DNA of 49,270 bases from an uncultured Prevotella sp. (GTDB taxonomy: Bacteria > Bacteroidota > Bacteroidia > Bacteroidales > Bacteroidaceae): contig CAMWVS010000019.1 of NCBI GenBank assembly GCA_947177775.1, positions 1 to 49,270 of the forward strand, given 5' to 3'. Position 1 is the first letter of the stretch; each line of letters starts with the position of its first letter. The translations under genes were made by a program, and so were the position numbers. The notes beneath the pieces are model-generated. The model saw only the letters and a program-made list of their open reading frames with translations. It did no database searches and was not told where the DNA came from. Positions 1 to 8,026 of this stretch are shown here, one piece after another.

Positions 1-68
1 CAAAGAGTAATCACACCTCTTCACTCATCACTCTGAACTCCAAACCCAGAACTCTGAACTATAAACGT

Positions 69-509
69 TCAACGTCTGAACACCAGCCTCACCAGCAGGA
101 AATTGACGGGTATGGCGATAGCATAGACCGGTATCGGAACGAGCCATTCCGGCACTCCTACCCACATCCACATGTGGAACAGCGAGATATGAATGATATA
201 ATTGACTGCATGGGCTGCACAGAATCCGAGGCCGTTACGCACCGAAGTCCGACTGCGGAAGGTGTAACGCGACGACAACAAGTAGTTGAAAACAAAACTG
301 ATAACATAGCCTGCGGTATATGCCACACCGTCGGCCATGCGTCCCAACAGCACCAGATAAATGCCGTAGTGCATCAGTGTGGCCAATGCTCCGACCACAA
401 CAAAGCGCATCATCTCTCCCCGTGTCTCCTTGCCTATCATGTCCTTGTATGATTTATGATGCTCCGCCATGTCATCAACGCCGGCCGCAAAGACCTCCGT
501 CACCATCAT
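69..509 (-). CDS. GtrA family membrane protein
   Basis: This is a small polytopic membrane protein of the GtrA/DPMS type, a family linked to flipping or transfer of lipid-linked sugars for cell-surface glycans. Four hydrophobic segments are visible, starting with FVVVGALATLMHYGIYLVLL, then a YTAGYVISFVFNYLL segment followed by the family-typical basic patch SSRYTFRS, then two C-terminal helices. The length (146 aa) is normal for the family. The frame is open further upstream only through a TTG codon (531-533) that lies inside a TACATTTG -7 box, so that start is unlikely. I use the ATG at 509; the ATG at 470 (MAEHHKSYKD) is equally possible. There is no partner glycosyltransferase in view, so the substrate is unknown. 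The gene ends near the window edge, and the short repeats at 1-85 lie just downstream of its stop. Confidence 0.85.
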   Translation of the reverse strand: MMVTEVFAAGVDDMAEHHKSYKDMIGKETRGEMMRFVVVGALATLMHYGIYLVLLGRMADGVAYTAGYVISFVFNYLLSSRYTFRSRTSVRNGLGFCAAHAVNYIIHISLFHMWMWVGVPEWLVPIPVYAIAIPVNFLLVRLVFRR

Positions 510-530
510 GACACGACAGAAATTATTTTG

Positions 531-538
531 CAAATGTA
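531..538 (-). promoter_or_regulatory. Putative -7 box for the GtrA gene
   Basis: TACATTTG on the - strand matches the Bacteroidota -7 consensus TAnnTTTG. The transcript would start near 524, about 15 nt before the ATG at 509 or 54 nt before the ATG at 470. No good -33 TTTG is seen at the usual 19-nt spacing. Confidence 0.45.
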
Positions 539-959
539 CACATAAAATCCGAGTAACGGGCAGGCATGATGAAGAAAATTCTGATTCAGCCGGTCGGACA
601 CAGTCTGTCTGAAAGCCTTTGTTCGGGCCAGCCGCAATAGTGCCGTTGGCTATGAGACATTCAGACCTCTTACCTAAAGCATATCTTCACTCTTGCCTGT
701 ATCAAGATGGCACGATTGTCCAAAATCAGTGGAATATCAGCTGAATATGCCGGCTGCCGGATAAAATTTATCTTAAATCTTTCTTTATTTGTCCTAATAA
801 TATGTATCTTTGCAGCAACAACTTAGCAAGCCTGAAACAAATTAAAAACTGTCTGCTGCATATTAACAATATCGTCGCAACATTTCCGTGGTCAGCCACG
901 GAGGACCGGAAACGGCCGTAACTGTTATGAAGACGACAACAAAACCATTAACAACAAAT
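539..959. other. Intergenic region before the pectinase fusion gene
   Basis: About 420 bp between two divergent genes. I see no convincing ORF, RNA gene or mobile element. It holds the GtrA promoter at its left edge and a TATCTTTG -7 box at 805-812 for the GH28 fusion gene. The rest, 540-770, is without obvious structure and is a place to look for a regulator site. Confidence 0.6.
805..812 (+). promoter_or_regulatory. Putative -7 box for the GH28-GH105 fusion gene
   Basis: TATCTTTG matches TAnnTTTG. Transcription would begin near 819, giving a leader of about 140 nt before the ATG at 960. A TTTG lies at 788-791 but is closer than the usual 19 nt, so the -33 element is doubtful. Confidence 0.5.
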
Positions 960-3900
960 ATGAAACACTACTTAAAATTGATGCTTCTTTGTCTGCTGTT
1001 CCCCGCCGCGGCTCTGGCCGACGGTTGGGATACAACCTACAAGCAGATTGAGCAGAGCATCAGGCAACCGCAGTTTGCCAACCGCGAGTTCAACATCACT
1101 AAGTATGGCGCCAGCACAACCGCTACGGCCGCCGTTAACCAGAAAGCCATCAACAAGGCCATCGCCGCATGCTCGAAAGCCGGCGGCGGACGTGTCGTCG
1201 TCCCCGCAGGAACGTTCAACACGGCTGCCATCACCATGCTCAGCCACGTCAACCTCGTGGTGGAGAAAGGCGCAGTGCTTCAGTTTACGTTCGAGCCCGA
1301 GCTCTATCCTGTCGTGCTGACACGCTGGGAAGGTCTTGACTGCTGGAACATATCACCCTGCATCTACGCCTACAAGCAGACCGACGTAGCCATCACCGGC
1401 GAAGGAACAATCGACGGCGGCGGCACACGCGAGACATGGTGGCCGTGGTGCGGAGCAGCCAAGTATGGCTGGAAGGAAGGCATGATCAGCCAGCGCAACG
1501 GCGCACGCCCCCGACTGCTGAAGATGGCCGAAGACGGTGTCGACATGAACGAACGCCGCTTCGGACCGGAAGACGGTCTGCGCCCGCAGCTCATAAACTT
1601 CAACACCTGCGACGGTATCCTCATCGAGAACGTAACGCTGCTGCGCTCGCCGTTCTGGGTGATCCACCCGCTGCTGTCGAAGAACATCACCGTCCGCGGC
1701 GTCCACATCAACAACGACGGTCCTAACGGCGACGGCTGCGACCCGGAGTCTTGCGACGGCGTGCTGATTGAGAACTGCTTCTTCAACACCGGTGACGACT
1801 GTATCGCCATCAAGAGCGGACGCAACAACGACGGCCGCCTGTGGAACAAGCCCAGCGAGAACATCATCATCCGCAACTGCAAGATGGAGAACGGCCACGG
1901 CGGCGTGGTCATCGGAAGTGAGATTTCCGGCGGCTGCCGCAATGTCTATGCCGAGAACAACATCATGGACAGCCCCAACCTCGACCGCGTTATCCGCATC
2001 AAGACAAACACATGCCGCGGCGGTGTCATCGAGAACATCTACGCACGTAACATCAAGGTGGGCCAGTGCGGCGAGTCTGTGCTGAAAATCAACCTCGACT
2101 ACGAGCACAACGAAATCTGCTGCCGCGGATTCCTGCCTACGGTGCGCAACGTCAACCTTGACAACGTGACCTGTGAGAAGAGCAAGTACGGCGTACAGAT
2201 CATCGCGCTCGACACTTGCACCAACGTCTATGACATCAACGTGAAGAACTGCCGCTTCAACGGTGTGGCCGAGGGCAACACCATCAAGGGACAGACACGC
2301 AACATCAACTTCGACAATCTCTACATCAACGGCGGACTGAGCCTCCTCAACAAGCCCTACAAGACATACAGCCAGTGGATGACGGCTTCGGAGATGAAGC
2401 GCGTGCCGCAGTCCTACATGCTCGACTTCTCCAACCGGCCGAAGTGGAGCTACGTGATGGGCATCGAGCTGGAGGCTATGCTCGACACCTATTTAAGATA
2501 TGGCGGCGACGACATAAAACGATACTGCCAGCAATACACCGACACGATGATCAACGCCAAGGGCGACATCCGCGGATACAGACTTGAAGACTACAACTTA
2601 GATCAGATACGTACGGGCCATTTCGTGGCCCGTATGTATCAGTTATACCCCGAGGCAAAAAACCGCAAGGCACTCGAAACGCTGATGAAGCAGCTGAAGA
2701 ACCAGCCCCGCACTGAGGACGGCGTATTCTGGCACAAGGCCATCTACTCCTATCAGGTGTGGCTCGACGGTATCTTCATGGGTCTGCCCTACTACGCCAT
2801 GACAGCCAATATGCTCCTCAAGGACAAGAAGGCACAGGCCATCTACGACGACGCCGTTGACCAGATCAAGAAGACTTACGAGCGCACGCTCGACCCCAAA
2901 ACCGGCCTGAACCGCCACGCCTGGGACGAGACACGCGAGATGTTCTGGGCCGACAAGGAGACAGGACTGTCGCAGCACTGCTGGGGACGCGCCCAGGGAT
3001 GGTACACGATGGCACTCATCGAACTGCTTGACGCGCTGCCAGAGAACTACAGCCGCCGCGGCGAGGTCATCGAACTGCTGAAGAAAGACCTTGACGCCAT
3101 CATCAAGTGGCAGGACAAGCAGACGGGCGTATGGTATCAGGTGATGGACAGCCCCAAACGCGAGGGCAACTATCTGGAGTCCACATGCTCCTCAATGTTC
3201 ACCTACGCCCTGCTGAAGGCTTACCGCAAGGGCTACGTTGGTTCCAAGTACCGCGACGCCGGCATCAAGGCCTACCGCGGACTCATCAACAACTTCATCA
3301 AGGTCAACCCCGACCTGACAATCTCGCTGACCGGCTGCTGCAAGGTGGCCGGACTGGGCCCGGGCATGAGCGACAAGGTGAAGGCCGCTACGGAGAAGTA
3401 CGGCATGAAGCTGAAGGAGAACAAGCGCCGCGACGGTTCTTATGACTACTATCTGAGCGAGGAGGTGCGCGACAACGACGCCAAGGGCGTAGGTCCGTTC
3501 ATCTGGGCTTCACTCGAAATGGAGGCTCTGGGATATAACACTGACAACGCCACGGCCACAATCAACCGTCAGGCCGTCGTCACACGCAACAACCCTGTTG
3601 TGACCGAAGCTGACGCTTTGGCATCACTCTCCGTCGGCAACGGCCATTTCGCCACTACCGTCGACGTTACCGGTCTGCAGAGCTACCCTTTTGATTATGA
3701 GGCAGGTGTGCCTCTGAACGCCATGTCCGACTGGGGATGGCACTCGTTCAAAAACACCAAGGGACTGACTCCCGCCGAAACCGAGAGGACAATGAATCTG
3801 GGTCACGGCCGTGACGAGGTGTTCGCCGTGGAATATAAGACCGACGGCCGCAACAAGGAGGCCACTGAATATTTCCGCGCCAACCCCCACCGTCTGAACC

Positions 3901-5720
3901 TCGGAACCATCGGACTTATGCTGGCCGACAAGGACGGCAAGCAGATTCCGCTGAAGGAACTGAAGAACATCCGTCAGGAGCAGGCTCTGTGGGACGGAAC
4001 TATTGAGTCACGCTTCACCGCCGACGGCACTCCCGTCGAGGTGACAACAGCCTGCATGTCCGACAAGGACGCAATCTTCGCACGCATCAAGTCAACACTG
4101 CTCCACGAGGGCCGCGCCGCCGTGACTTTCCGTTTCTCTTATCCGTCGGGCAAGCACGCCGACGACGCCAATGACTGGACTAAGCCGGAGAAACACAGCT
4201 CGAAGATTGTCAGCTCCGACAGTTGCTCGGCCGTCATCGAGCGCATCGTCGATGGCACACGCTACTACGTGACCGTGACATGGGAGGGCAACGCCTCCAT
4301 CAAAGAAACCGAAACGCCCCACTGCTTCGCACTCGTAAGCAAGGAAGACGTCCTGTCGTTCTGCGCCGAATATACTCCGAAACAGAACCGTATGCGTCCG
4401 GGAGCTTTCGAATATGACCAGGCGCTGAAGGGCGTGATGAAATACTGGCCGAGATTCTGGAATAGCGGCGCCATCGTCGACTTCTCCGGATGTACCGACC
4501 CGAGAGCCAAGGAGCTGGAGCGCCGCACGGTGCTCTCCCAGTATCTGACGGCTATCAACTGTGCCAACACCACACCTCCTCAGGAAACCGGTCTGACGTA
4601 TAACTCATGGTACGGCCGTCCCCATCTGGAGATGACATGGTGGCACGCTGTCGATTTCGCACTTTGGAACCGCCCCGAGGTCGTTGCAAAGATGCTCGAC
4701 TGGTACAACGAGACAGCTTATCCCGTGGCAAAGAAGATTGCCGAACGTCAGGGATTCAAGGGTGTGCGTTGGATGAAGATGACCGACCCATGGGCCGGCG
4801 AGTCACCGTCAAACGTCGGTTCGTTCCTCACATGGCAGCAGCCACATTATATATATATGGCCGAGGAGATGTTCCGCGCCAAGCCCAACGGCGAGACGCT
4901 GAAGAAATATGGCAAGCAGGTGGAGGAGACGGCCGAGTTCATGGCCGATTTCGCAAAGGCCTGTGCACCGAAGAAGGGCGACATCAAGCTCTTCGGACAG
5001 ACGGCCATGCAGGAATCCATGTCGAAGGACTTCTCGTTCAATCACCCGTTTGAGCAGGTTTATTGGGTCTACGGCCTCAACGTTGCGCAGAAGTGGCGCG
5101 AGCGTCAGGGTCTGGAGCGCAATGCCGAATGGGACGAACTGATCAGCCGTATGGGCAGTCTGGCCGAGAAAGACGGTATCTACACCGCCGGCGAGCCGTC
5201 TCAGGCATTCGACCCGAAGGCCAAGTCGGCCGGTTTCGATCCGTTCAACACCGGCGGACAGAACACATCCAAACAGATTTCGGCCGAGGACTTCGCCCTG
5301 AAATCACGCTCTGACCATCCCGCCGTGCTCGGTGCCTGCGGTCTGCTGCCCGCCACAGGTCAGTATGACGAGGCCAAGATGAAGGCCACGCTCGATTGGG
5401 TGATGAAGAACTGGAACTGGGACACCACCTGGGGATGGGACTACGGCATGATAGCCATGTGCGCTGCCCGCCTCGGCGAACCGGCAACCGCTCTCGAAGC
5501 TCTGCTCATCAACAAGGGCAAGAACACATACCTCAAGAGCGGCCACAACTATCAGGAGCCCAAGCGCCTGCGCCTCTATCTGCCGGGCAACGGCTCTCTG
5601 CTCGACGCTGTGGCCATGATGTGCGCCGGATGGGACGGCTGCAAGGACGTTCTCAACCCAGGCTTCCCCAAGGACGGCACATGGAACGTGCGTTGGGAAG
5701 GCCTCAACAGAATGCAATGA
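960..5720 (+). CDS. Trimodular pectinase: GH28 polygalacturonase - GH105 unsaturated glucuronyl/galacturonyl hydrolase - GH65-like C-terminal module
   Basis: Exported 1586-aa enzyme that should finish pectin oligomers. A signal peptide (MKHYLKLMLLCLLFPAAALA) supports the ATG at 960 over the GTG at 888 or the ATG at 927. Residues about 25-505 are a GH28 beta-helix with all four family motifs: NDG near 251 (usual NTD), GDD at 278, GHG at 312 and RIK at 346. Residues about 515-870 are GH105, an (alpha/alpha)6 barrel acting on unsaturated uronides; the WLDGIFMG motif carries the likely catalytic Asp603, and WGRAQGWY is also present. Residues about 880-1586 begin SVGNGHFATTVDVTG and resemble Bacteroidota proteins labelled GH65-like or six-hairpin glycosidase; I cannot name its substrate. 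GH28 and GH105 are normally separate proteins, so one chain could process both saturated and unsaturated ends. The first two calls are strong; the third is tentative. Confidence 0.88.
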   Translation: MKHYLKLMLLCLLFPAAALADGWDTTYKQIEQSIRQPQFANREFNITKYGASTTATAAVNQKAINKAIAACSKAGGGRVVVPAGTFNTAAITMLSHVNLVVEKGAVLQFTFEPELYPVVLTRWEGLDCWNISPCIYAYKQTDVAITGEGTIDGGGTRETWWPWCGAAKYGWKEGMISQRNGARPRLLKMAEDGVDMNERRFGPEDGLRPQLINFNTCDGILIENVTLLRSPFWVIHPLLSKNITVRGVHINNDGPNGDGCDPESCDGVLIENCFFNTGDDCIAIKSGRNNDGRLWNKPSENIIIRNCKMENGHGGVVIGSEISGGCRNVYAENNIMDSPNLDRVIRIKTNTCRGGVIENIYARNIKVGQCGESVLKINLDYEHNEICCRGFLPTVRNVNLDNVTCEKSKYGVQIIALDTCTNVYDINVKNCRFNGVAEGNTIKGQTRNINFDNLYINGGLSLLNKPYKTYSQWMTASEMKRVPQSYMLDFSNRPKWSYVMGIELEAMLDTYLRYGGDDIKRYCQQYTDTMINAKGDIRGYRLEDYNLDQIRTGHFVARMYQLYPEAKNRKALETLMKQLKNQPRTEDGVFWHKAIYSYQVWLDGIFMGLPYYAMTANMLLKDKKAQAIYDDAVDQIKKTYERTLDPKTGLNRHAWDETREMFWADKETGLSQHCWGRAQGWYTMALIELLDALPENYSRRGEVIELLKKDLDAIIKWQDKQTGVWYQVMDSPKREGNYLESTCSSMFTYALLKAYRKGYVGSKYRDAGIKAYRGLINNFIKVNPDLTISLTGCCKVAGLGPGMSDKVKAATEKYGMKLKENKRRDGSYDYYLSEEVRDNDAKGVGPFIWASLEMEALGYNTDNATATINRQAVVTRNNPVVTEADALASLSVGNGHFATTVDVTGLQSYPFDYEAGVPLNAMSDWGWHSFKNTKGLTPAETERTMNLGHGRDEVFAVEYKTDGRNKEATEYFRANPHRLNLGTIGLMLADKDGKQIPLKELKNIRQEQALWDGTIESRFTADGTPVEVTTACMSDKDAIFARIKSTLLHEGRAAVTFRFSYPSGKHADDANDWTKPEKHSSKIVSSDSCSAVIERIVDGTRYYVTVTWEGNASIKETETPHCFALVSKEDVLSFCAEYTPKQNRMRPGAFEYDQALKGVMKYWPRFWNSGAIVDFSGCTDPRAKELERRTVLSQYLTAINCANTTPPQETGLTYNSWYGRPHLEMTWWHAVDFALWNRPEVVAKMLDWYNETAYPVAKKIAERQGFKGVRWMKMTDPWAGESPSNVGSFLTWQQPHYIYMAEEMFRAKPNGETLKKYGKQVEETAEFMADFAKACAPKKGDIKLFGQTAMQESMSKDFSFNHPFEQVYWVYGLNVAQKWRERQGLERNAEWDELISRMGSLAEKDGIYTAGEPSQAFDPKAKSAGFDPFNTGGQNTSKQISAEDFALKSRSDHPAVLGACGLLPATGQYDEAKMKATLDWVMKNWNWDTTWGWDYGMIAMCAARLGEPATALEALLINKGKNTYLKSGHNYQEPKRLRLYLPGNGSLLDAVAMMCAGWDGCKDVLNPGFPKDGTWNVRWEGLNRMQ

Positions 5721-5756
5721 AACCAGCCGGAAAGGAACAATCCGAGTATGAATAAT

Positions 5757-5813
5757 GACAAGGAGTTCATGACAAGGAATTAAAAGACAAGAAGTTCATG
5801 ACAAGGAGTTAAA
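5757..5813. repeat. Four tandem copies of a 14-15 nt unit (GACAAGGAGTTCAT)
   Basis: Units start at 5757, 5771, 5786 and 5800. The first and third end in TTCAT, the second and fourth in TTAAA(A). They begin 36 nt after the stop of the pectinase fusion gene and lie upstream of the PL1 gene. The function is unknown. Confidence 0.75.
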
Positions 5814-5872
5814 GAAGCTGCCCCGTGCAGCATCTTTAGCTCCTGTCATTTGAAAGGAAAAGATGTTGGGAC

Positions 5873-5948
5873 TTCCATAAACTCCCATAACTCCCATAAA
5901 CTCCCATCCCTCCCATAAATCCAAATAACTCCCATAAAACTCCCATAA
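5873..5948. repeat. Imperfect CTCCCATAA tandem array in the PL1 leader
   Basis: About eight 8-11 nt units built on ACTCCCATAA cover 5873-5948 and stop only 10 nt before the ATG of the PL1 gene. The array would be in the 5' leader if the gene is transcribed from upstream. No TAnnTTTG box is visible between 5720 and 5958. Confidence 0.8.
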
Positions 5949-5958
5949 AAAAAGATAT

Positions 5959-7758
5959 ATGAAAAGACAGTTACTCACATTATCCATTGCAGCTATGGCC
6001 TCAGCAGCCATGGCTCAGACCTCTCCAAAGATTCCGGCCTTTCCCGGAGCCGAAGGCCACGGACGCTACGTAACGGGCGGTCGCGGCGGCAAGGTCATTC
6101 ACGTAACCAACCTCAACGACTCTGGCGCCGGCTCTTTTCGCGAAGCAGTGAAAGGCAGTGACAAGAAAATTGTGGTATTCGATGTAGCAGGAGTAATACC
6201 ACTGAACTCCGACATCACCATCGGTGCCAACACAACCATTGAAGGCCAGACGGCACCCTACCCCGGCATCACCCTGCGCTACCGCACCCTGCGCTGCGCC
6301 AACAACATCATAATGAGGTTCGTGCGCAGCAGACGCGGACAGGAGCGTGACGTGAACGACGGCGCCGATGCCATCTGGGACAGACAGAAGACGGGCATCA
6401 TGCTCGACCACTGCTCGTTCAGCTGGAGCATAGACGAGGTGGCATCGTTCTACGACAACAACAACTTCACCATGCAATGGTGCACCATAGCCGAAAGCCT
6501 CTCAAACCCCGGACACAGCAAAGGTGCCCACGGCTATGGCGGAATCTGGGGCGGCAAGCTCGCCAGCTTCCATCATAACATGATAGCCAGCGTGACCAAC
6601 CGCGGTCCGCGTTTCAACGGCGCACGCTACGGGTGGACGGGCTATACAACCAACTACGACTATGAAACATACAAGTGGGAAAATCCCGCACAGGCAGAGA
6701 ACGTTGACTTCAGAAACTGCGTCATGTTCAACTGTCCCGGCGCATGCTACGGCGGACCTGGCGGCGGCCAGATAAACATCGTCAACAACTACTTCAAGGC
6801 CGGCAACTCAGGAAACGGCAATCAGGAACGCATAACCCTCGTCACCGTCTCCACGAGCGGCAACTCCGACAGCAAGCATCCCGAATACTACGGCATGACC
6901 AGCCGTTACTTTATCTCGGGCAACACCACCGAGACTGCAGCGGGAGCCAAAAAGCAAAACCGTGACTGGGCCGGCGTCAGCTACGACAAAGGCGTATATA
7001 CGGTGAACGGTGAGACCTATTCGGAAGACCCGAACAACATGTATGGCGACGACGTGCCCCACATCACGACCAGCGGAAAATCGTGTGTGAAGATAAAGAT
7101 GGACGAGCCGGCACCCACAGGCGACGTGACTACCCATACGGCAGAAAATGCTTTCAACAAAGTGCTGGCCTACTGCGGCGCTTCACTCCATCGCGACGAC
7201 GTTGACGCACGCTACATGGAGGAGGCACTCACCGGCAAGGCCACATACAAAGGCTCCGTGACGGGCAAGTGGGGACTCATCGACCTCGTTTCCGACGTCA
7301 ACGGCTATACCGAGAATAACTTCGGAACAGGCTCACGTCCCGCCGGATTCGACTCCGACGGCGACGGCATACCCGACGACTGGGAGCGCGCCAACGGCCT
7401 CAACCCCAACGATGCGTCCGACGCCACAAAGACAACGATAGACCCGAAAGGATGGTATTCCAACATCGAGGTTTACTGCAACAGTCTCGTGCAGGACATC
7501 ATGACGGGCGGAAACTGCGACGCCATCTCCACACCAGAGGAATACTACCCGCGTTATGTCAAGGAAGACGGGACCGTGGTTGAAGCCATCGAAAACGGCG
7601 TGACGGCCATCAGCAACGTAAGCGCCGTCGGCAAACCCGTACGTACGGAATACTATAATCTTCAAGGCGTGCGCGTATCGCCGTCAGCAAAAGGCACTGT
7701 CATCCGCCTTACTACGCTTGACAACGGACGCCGCATCAGCAAGATGATGATAAGATAA
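5959..7758 (+). CDS. Secreted PL1-family pectate lyase (first copy)
   Basis: 599-aa polysaccharide lyase that should cleave polygalacturonate by beta-elimination outside the cytoplasm. The signal peptide is MKRQLLTLSIAAMASAAMA. The mature part starts with the family phrase IPAFPGAEGHGRYVTGGRGG, then HCSFSWSIDE, GHSKGAHGYGG and, near residues 215-218, RGPR, which holds the likely catalytic base. A calcium-binding-like repeat, DSDGDGIPDDWE, is at about 465-476. The chain ends in a surface-protein tail (RTEYYNLQGVRV ... GTVIRL) shared with the CE8 protein downstream. It sits 238 bp after the pectinase fusion gene on the same strand and may be co-transcribed, since no own promoter is visible. It is a paralogue of the PL1 protein at 13303-15399. 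Pectin lyase activity on methylated pectin cannot be excluded from sequence. Confidence 0.9.
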   Translation: MKRQLLTLSIAAMASAAMAQTSPKIPAFPGAEGHGRYVTGGRGGKVIHVTNLNDSGAGSFREAVKGSDKKIVVFDVAGVIPLNSDITIGANTTIEGQTAPYPGITLRYRTLRCANNIIMRFVRSRRGQERDVNDGADAIWDRQKTGIMLDHCSFSWSIDEVASFYDNNNFTMQWCTIAESLSNPGHSKGAHGYGGIWGGKLASFHHNMIASVTNRGPRFNGARYGWTGYTTNYDYETYKWENPAQAENVDFRNCVMFNCPGACYGGPGGGQINIVNNYFKAGNSGNGNQERITLVTVSTSGNSDSKHPEYYGMTSRYFISGNTTETAAGAKKQNRDWAGVSYDKGVYTVNGETYSEDPNNMYGDDVPHITTSGKSCVKIKMDEPAPTGDVTTHTAENAFNKVLAYCGASLHRDDVDARYMEEALTGKATYKGSVTGKWGLIDLVSDVNGYTENNFGTGSRPAGFDSDGDGIPDDWERANGLNPNDASDATKTTIDPKGWYSNIEVYCNSLVQDIMTGGNCDAISTPEEYYPRYVKEDGTVVEAIENGVTAISNVSAVGKPVRTEYYNLQGVRVSPSAKGTVIRLTTLDNGRRISKMMIR

Positions 7759-7772
7759 ATGGATAAAGCAAT

Positions 7773-7849
7773 CGGAGTGGTTGCGGACGACTTCAGACAT
7801 GTATTTTCAAAAGATACCGACGAAGCCACCGCAACCACTCCGCTTTTTT
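7773..7849 (+). terminator. Rho-independent terminator after the first PL1 gene
   Basis: A perfect 14-bp inverted repeat (arms 7773-7786 and 7829-7842) with a 42-nt loop is followed by CTTTTTT. It starts 14 nt after the PL1 stop codon. Confidence 0.8.
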
Positions 7850-7862
7850 ACTACTTAAACAA

Positions 7863-7903
7863 CAAAAAAGCCACCTCTTAAAAATAGTTTATCCGTAATT
7901 TTG
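7863..7903 (+). promoter_or_regulatory. Promoter of the CE8 gene with A-rich upstream box
   Basis: The -7 box TAATTTTG is at 7896-7903. The 12-mer CAAAAAAGCCAC at 7863-7874 lies exactly 21 nt upstream of it. The same 12-mer at the same distance precedes the susC-like gene, and a related one precedes the second PL1 gene, so it is a candidate binding site of the locus regulator. The leader to the ATG at 8027 would be about 117 nt. Confidence 0.55.
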
Positions 7904-8026
7904 CAACAAATACCTAAAATAGTAGAGATACAAGAAACAAGGAACCGGATGCAACAATCCAAAGGAACAGAAAAATATACAGATATTTACTATTAATTCA
8001 CTAACAAAAAACAAGTTAAAGCAAGT

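Noticed and set aside
1..85. ACTCTGAAC-type repeats at the window start as a functional element
   Set aside because: Copies are short and degenerate and the region is cut by the window edge, so nothing firm can be said.
888..959. N-terminal extension of the pectinase fusion starting at GTG
   Set aside because: The signal peptide begins at the ATG at 960; the extension is hydrophilic and would hide the export signal.
5873..5948. CTCCCATAA repeats as CRISPR or ribosome-binding structure
   Set aside because: Units are too short and have no spacers; they do not pair with each other, so no riboswitch-like fold is seen.
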